Source of the DNA: RGIG7300 sp045649645
GTDB lineage: Bacteria > Bacillota > Clostridia > Oscillospirales > CAG-272
DNA length: 8,935 nucleotides
NCBI GenBank assembly: GCA_045649645.1
Contig: JAZRQH010000112.1
Span: 1 to 8,935, forward strand
Direction of reading: 5' to 3'
Part shown: piece by piece, positions 6,031 to 8,935 of the stretch
How positions within the stretch are numbered: position 1 is the first letter of the stretch
Layout: each line of letters starts with the position of its first letter
Notes under the pieces: generated by a model
The model's input: the letters and a program-made list of their open reading frames with translations, nothing else
Databases searched by the model: none
Told to the model about the DNA's origin: nothing
Translations under genes and position numbers: made by a program

Positions 6031-6945
6031 TTACTGCATCTGAGGATCTATCATTATTTCCTTTATCTTGGGATATGCGGCATATGCGCCGAAATACGTA
6101 CACACCGAGAACAGGAAGGTGATGCCCAGCACCACGCCGGCAGGGATAAAGTATACGAACAGTATCCAGGTAATAGCCGCGGCTAAGAGTATACCGATAA
6201 GAGCAAGGAAATTTCTCTTGAAGTTGAGCAGAGTAAAGATAAGTGAGTTCTTAAGTATCTTCCATATAGAAAGATCAAAGGTGATAAGCAGGATATAGAT
6301 ATAGAATCTCATTATCATATAGAGCGCTAAGACAATGAGGTTTACGTACATCATAGACGATGCGTTGATAGCAAAGAAATAGATGTCGTAAAGCAGAAGT
6401 CCTATGATAACAGCATCCAGCATGCCCATGATAAGTCCCTGCTTTTTGTTACGCTTGACCGCACCCCAGAAGTCCGCCCAGAGAGATATGGGCTCACGGC
6501 GCACCATAGAGCGAAGCACGTAGTTTACACCTACGCTTACAAAGCCGTTGGTAAAGAGTACAAGAAGCGAAAGCGCAAGGAAAACGTAGGTCCACACGGT
6601 AGGAGTGTATATAGATGACTGTATTCCGTGAACTCCGAAAAGCGCCTGTGTAACAGGTGAGGCGTCAAACTTCATAACACCGAAGAGAGGTGCAAACAGA
6701 GACGAAGACGCCGCCGTTGTGGGGGCGCTGAGATTTCCCGTAAGAGCAAGAAGTCCGAACATCAGAGGGAAATTGCCGAATATGATAAGGAGATTGAGGG
6801 TCAGGAGATTGGTGATATTTCTGCCCATGATCTTGAAGCACTTGGGCAGGTCGTCGGGACCTTCAAGATCCTCCTTTGGAATCTCAAGTCCTTTACCCTG
6901 AGGGTTAAATAAATTGTAAAGTAAATGCTTTTTTTCTTTTTTCAT
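6031..6945 (-). CDS. DUF624 / YesL-like integral membrane protein
   Basis: A 304-residue protein with about six membrane segments (roughly 44-68, 117-140, 170-192, 200-222, 246-268, 269-291). The ISLWADFWGAVKRNKKQG segment (153-170) and overall pattern fit DUF624, the YesL family, often found near sugar ABC transporters in Firmicutes; no member has a firm function that I know of. It is about 100 residues longer than B. subtilis YesL. The extra length lies in a polar N-terminal tail (1-43) and a roughly 48-residue loop after the first membrane segment (69-116) rich in Ser, Thr, Ala and Pro. The ATG at 6945 follows AGGAT and lies 9 bases after the stop of the SpoIIM-like gene, so the two are co-transcribed. 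It ends at the shared bidirectional terminator. Confidence 0.8.
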   Translation of the reverse strand: MKKEKKHLLYNLFNPQGKGLEIPKEDLEGPDDLPKCFKIMGRNITNLLTLNLLIIFGNFPLMFGLLALTGNLSAPTTAASSSLFAPLFGVMKFDASPVTQALFGVHGIQSSIYTPTVWTYVFLALSLLVLFTNGFVSVGVNYVLRSMVRREPISLWADFWGAVKRNKKQGLIMGMLDAVIIGLLLYDIYFFAINASSMMYVNLIVLALYMIMRFYIYILLITFDLSIWKILKNSLIFTLLNFKRNFLALIGILLAAAITWILFVYFIPAGVVLGITFLFSVCTYFGAYAAYPKIKEIMIDPQMQ

Positions 6946-6954
6946 TTTTACATC

Positions 6955-7512
6955 CTATAATATTGGTATTAAATATTTCAAAGTTATCGCAATAAGCAAA
7001 AACACCGACAGCAGAAGAAAGGTAACGAGATATCTGCCTGTCTGCCTTCTTTTTAGAAGTGATACGAGATCGGGAGCGGCGTAACGCAGAGAGCCTGAAA
7101 AGGCTGACGATTTTGCTCCCGTTATTATGTATATGATGAGCAGAAGCACACTTGCCGCCGCCGTCATAACAAACGCCTGCCTGTCTATACTTCCCTTCTG
7201 ATAGCAAAGACCGAAATAAACCACCGAAAAGCCTGTCATAAACCCCTTATATCCGCATATCAGAGCCGCGGTATAGGGCGCAAACAGAGTAAATCCGAAC
7301 ATAAACACTACAGCAAGTATCCTTGCCTCGTCAAAGAAGAGCATCAAAAGCTCCTCAAGGTCAAGGCTGAAGGAGGTTATAAGCTCTGCGTCCGCCCGAA
7401 GCGAAGAAAAATAATCGGTGTATTCATACAGGTACAGACCGCACATAATGCCCGTGACCGAAACAAGGGTCAGCAGTATAAAGCTGTTACGGTATCTTTT
7501 AAGTTCTTCCAT
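6955..7512 (-). CDS. Small polytopic membrane protein, SpoIIM-like (putative)
   Basis: A 185-residue protein with five predicted membrane helices (about 9-29, 64-86, 88-104, 112-131, 161-181). The core FMFGFTLFAPYTAALICGYKG (70-90), followed by FMTGF, resembles the central helices of stage II sporulation protein M (DUF95/SpoIIM), as do its length and five-helix topology; SpoIIM works with SpoIID and SpoIIP in septal peptidoglycan removal during engulfment. The match is by pattern only, so an unrelated membrane protein remains possible. GGAGG lies 9 bases before the ATG. It starts 49 bases downstream of the proC stop with no terminator between them, and is followed 9 bases later by the DUF624 gene, so proC, this gene and the DUF624 gene probably form one unit. 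Confidence 0.65.
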   Translation of the reverse strand: MEELKRYRNSFILLTLVSVTGIMCGLYLYEYTDYFSSLRADAELITSFSLDLEELLMLFFDEARILAVVFMFGFTLFAPYTAALICGYKGFMTGFSVVYFGLCYQKGSIDRQAFVMTAAASVLLLIIYIITGAKSSAFSGSLRYAAPDLVSLLKRRQTGRYLVTFLLLSVFLLIAITLKYLIPIL

Positions 7513-7561
7513 TTTTCATATCCTCCACACAATAGAGAATATGATAAACGGGCTCGATTTA

Positions 7562-8347
7562 TTACTTCGCTAATTCCTCGGCACGCTTGCCGCATGCCTG
7601 CATAGCCTTTGAAACTATGTCGCAGAAGCCCTCTTCCTCAAACACAGCCATCGCGCGCTCGGTGGTACCGTTGGGACTGCACACCATACGGATAAGCTCC
7701 TCGGGGGTCTTACCCGACTCCAGCACCATATGACAGGAGCCGATAACCATACGGGCTATGATCTGATCCAGATTCTTCTGCTCAAGACCCATAGCTCTTG
7801 CCTCATCGGCAATAGCCTTAATAAAGAGATACGCGTATGCGGGAGCAGAGCCCGTAGCGCAGGTAACAGCAGTTATCTTGTCCTCGGTAACTACCATAAC
7901 CTCACCCATCTCGGAGAAAAGTCGGCAGATATCAGAGAACTTTCTGTCATTAACCTTTTCGTTTCTGCACAGAGCGGTAACGCCCTTGCCTAACATAAGG
8001 GGAGTGTTGGGCATAGTACGGATCACAGCAGTTGCTTCGCCAAGAGCCTCGGTAAGAGCCGAAAGAGTAATGCCCGCCATAATAGAGATAACTACCTTAC
8101 CGCCAAGGTCACATTCCGCTATCTCGGGAAGAACCGCAGGCGCAACCTGAGGCTTGACGCAAAGGAAGATATAATCCGCCCTCTCTACGGCATCCTTAAT
8201 GCTGTCGCAGGGGGTATGACCCTTTGAAACAAAACGGTTATATTTTTCCTTATCGGTATCGTATAAGCATATATCGTAGGACGCGGCTCCGTCGATTATG
8301 GCGCCTGCCATATTGCCGCATCCGATGAATGATAAAGTTTTTTTCAT
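7562..8347 (-). CDS. proC: Pyrroline-5-carboxylate reductase
   Basis: A 261-residue enzyme catalysing the last step of proline synthesis, reduction of 1-pyrroline-5-carboxylate with NAD(P)H, in the cytoplasm. The Rossmann motif GCGNMAGA is at 9-16, VKPQ at 64-67, SIMAGI at 88-93, RTMPNTP at 110-116, ATGSAPAY at 164-171 (usual family form SGSGPAY) and SPNGTTE at 224-230 (usual SPGGTT). The last two are conservative variants near the substrate site. The length is normal. The ATG at 8347 has GAGGTG seven bases upstream and a good promoter. The proA and proB genes are not in the window. Confidence 0.96.
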   Translation of the reverse strand: MKKTLSFIGCGNMAGAIIDGAASYDICLYDTDKEKYNRFVSKGHTPCDSIKDAVERADYIFLCVKPQVAPAVLPEIAECDLGGKVVISIMAGITLSALTEALGEATAVIRTMPNTPLMLGKGVTALCRNEKVNDRKFSDICRLFSEMGEVMVVTEDKITAVTCATGSAPAYAYLFIKAIADEARAMGLEQKNLDQIIARMVIGSCHMVLESGKTPEELIRMVCSPNGTTERAMAVFEEEGFCDIVSKAMQACGKRAEELAK

Positions 8348-8371
8348 ATCAAAACACCTCGCATTTATATT

Positions 8372-8400
8372 ATAATAACACTAAATTCCTCCGATATCAA
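8372..8400 (-). promoter_or_regulatory. proC promoter
   Basis: On the minus strand, TTGATA (8400-8395) and TATTAT (8377-8372) are separated by 17 bp, each five of six to the sigma-A consensus, with TGT immediately before the -10 (extended -10). The predicted start near 8365 leaves a leader of about 18 bases containing the proC ribosome binding site. An overlapping TATAAT three bases further downstream has a poorer 20-bp spacing. Confidence 0.7.
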
Positions 8401-8429
8401 CACAAAATCAAATATTTTCAAACTTAATA

Positions 8430-8458
8430 TTGTAAAAATCCTATTATAATAGTATAAT
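8430..8458 (+). promoter_or_regulatory. Promoter of the GNAT acetyltransferase
   Basis: TTGTAA (8430-8435) and a perfect TATAAT (8453-8458) are separated by 17 bp. The predicted start near 8465 precedes AAGGA (8476-8480) and the ATG at 8487. The -10 box is the right arm of a short AT-rich inverted repeat (8443-8458). Confidence 0.7.
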
Positions 8459-8486
8459 TATGTTATTAAAGCTTTAAGGAATTGCT

Positions 8487-8935
8487 ATGAGCCTTTTTAA
8501 TATATTTGACCGTTCTCCCAAAATAGAGACCGAAAGACTGATACTGAGACATATGAAGGTATCTGACGCACGGGATATGTACGACTACGCACGCCGTCCC
8601 GAGGTTACGAAATATCTTCTGTGGGCGCCCCACGACAGCCTTGAATACACACGCAGCTATCTTAAGCAGGTGGAACGATGCTACCGTCAGGGAACCTTCC
8701 ACGACTTTGGAGTCATATTAAAAGAAAATAACCGCCTTATCGGCACCTGCGGCTTTGCCCGTATAGACGAAGCAAACTCCACAGCCGAGGCAGGCTACGT
8801 TCTCAACCCCGATTATTGGGGCAAGGGAATTGCCACTGAGGCGCTATGTGCCGTTATAGCCCTGGGCTTTGAAAAAAGAGGCTTTAACCGTATAGAATCA
8901 AGATATATGGTGGATAATCAAGCAAGCCGAAGGGT
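8487..8935 (+). CDS. GNAT family N-acetyltransferase, RimJ/RimL type, 3' end cut by window edge
   Basis: The 149 visible codons encode most of a GNAT acetyltransferase, which transfers an acetyl group from acetyl-CoA to an amine (protein N-terminus, small molecule or drug). It opens with the typical IETERLILRHM (13-23), followed by the strand RLIGTCGFARI (83-93) and the acetyl-CoA pyrophosphate loop NPDYWGKGIATEAL (107-120). ESRYMVDNQASRR (137-149) at the edge is the usual NxxS-type motif of RimJ/RimL members. The ATG at 8487 has AAGGA six bases upstream and its own promoter. It is divergent from proC. The substrate cannot be deduced; despite the family name there is no evidence for ribosomal protein targets. 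Confidence 0.93.
   Translation, partial: MSLFNIFDRSPKIETERLILRHMKVSDARDMYDYARRPEVTKYLLWAPHDSLEYTRSYLKQVERCYRQGTFHDFGVILKENNRLIGTCGFARIDEANSTAEAGYVLNPDYWGKGIATEALCAVIALGFEKRGFNRIESRYMVDNQASRR

Noticed and set aside
1..8935. CRISPR array, cas genes, tRNA, rRNA or insertion sequence
   Set aside because: The presence of a CARF protein prompted a look for direct repeats with regular spacers, cas-like motifs and transposase genes; none were seen, and the genes leave no gap over about 140 bases.

Overview
The window looks like chromosomal DNA from a spore-forming Clostridia-type Firmicute, probably an Oscillospiraceae/Ruminococcus-like gut lineage. This is an inference from strong GGAGG/GAGGTGAT ribosome binding sites, some TTG starts, frequent ATA and AGA codons, PdaA-type and NodB-type deacetylases, a SpoIIM-like protein, a YesL/DUF624 protein and a clostridial-style DUF1887 protein. 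No rRNA, tRNA, CRISPR array, insertion sequence or phage gene is visible. Ten genes fill the window, two of them cut by its edges, and no intergenic gap exceeds about 140 bases.

Layout. On the minus strand, 1-716 is the N-terminal part of a Gfo/Idh/MocA oxidoreductase. Upstream of it on the same strand is a tight three-gene unit, read from 3656 down to 778: ABC ATPase, ABC-2 permease and a DUF1887 (CARF plus PD-(D/E)xK nuclease) protein. The junctions between its genes are single nucleotides. It is preceded by a near-consensus extended -10 promoter with a perfect 8-bp inverted repeat over the predicted transcription start. Next, also on the minus strand, is rsmE (3742-4476), whose likely terminator hairpin overlaps the ABC-unit promoter. 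Divergent from rsmE, on the plus strand, two secreted polysaccharide deacetylases overlap by 20 bases (4588-5998) and end at a strong bidirectional terminator (6000-6027). Converging on that terminator from the right is a minus-strand cluster: proC, a SpoIIM-like membrane protein and a DUF624/YesL-like membrane protein. Divergent from proC, a GNAT acetyltransferase runs off the right edge.

How the genes work together. Most of the window is ordinary housekeeping and envelope or sporulation biology: ribosome modification (rsmE), proline synthesis (proC) and peptidoglycan or glycan deacetylation (the tandem NodB proteins). The stretch most worth a second look is the ABC-2 transporter coupled to a CARF-nuclease gene with no CRISPR locus in view. 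Both signature motifs of that protein are altered relative to Card1: GGDD where Card1 has GGTK in the CARF domain, and SCK where Card1 has ECK in the nuclease. It may therefore be a CRISPR-independent sensor/effector paired with a membrane pump. That functional reading is an inference.
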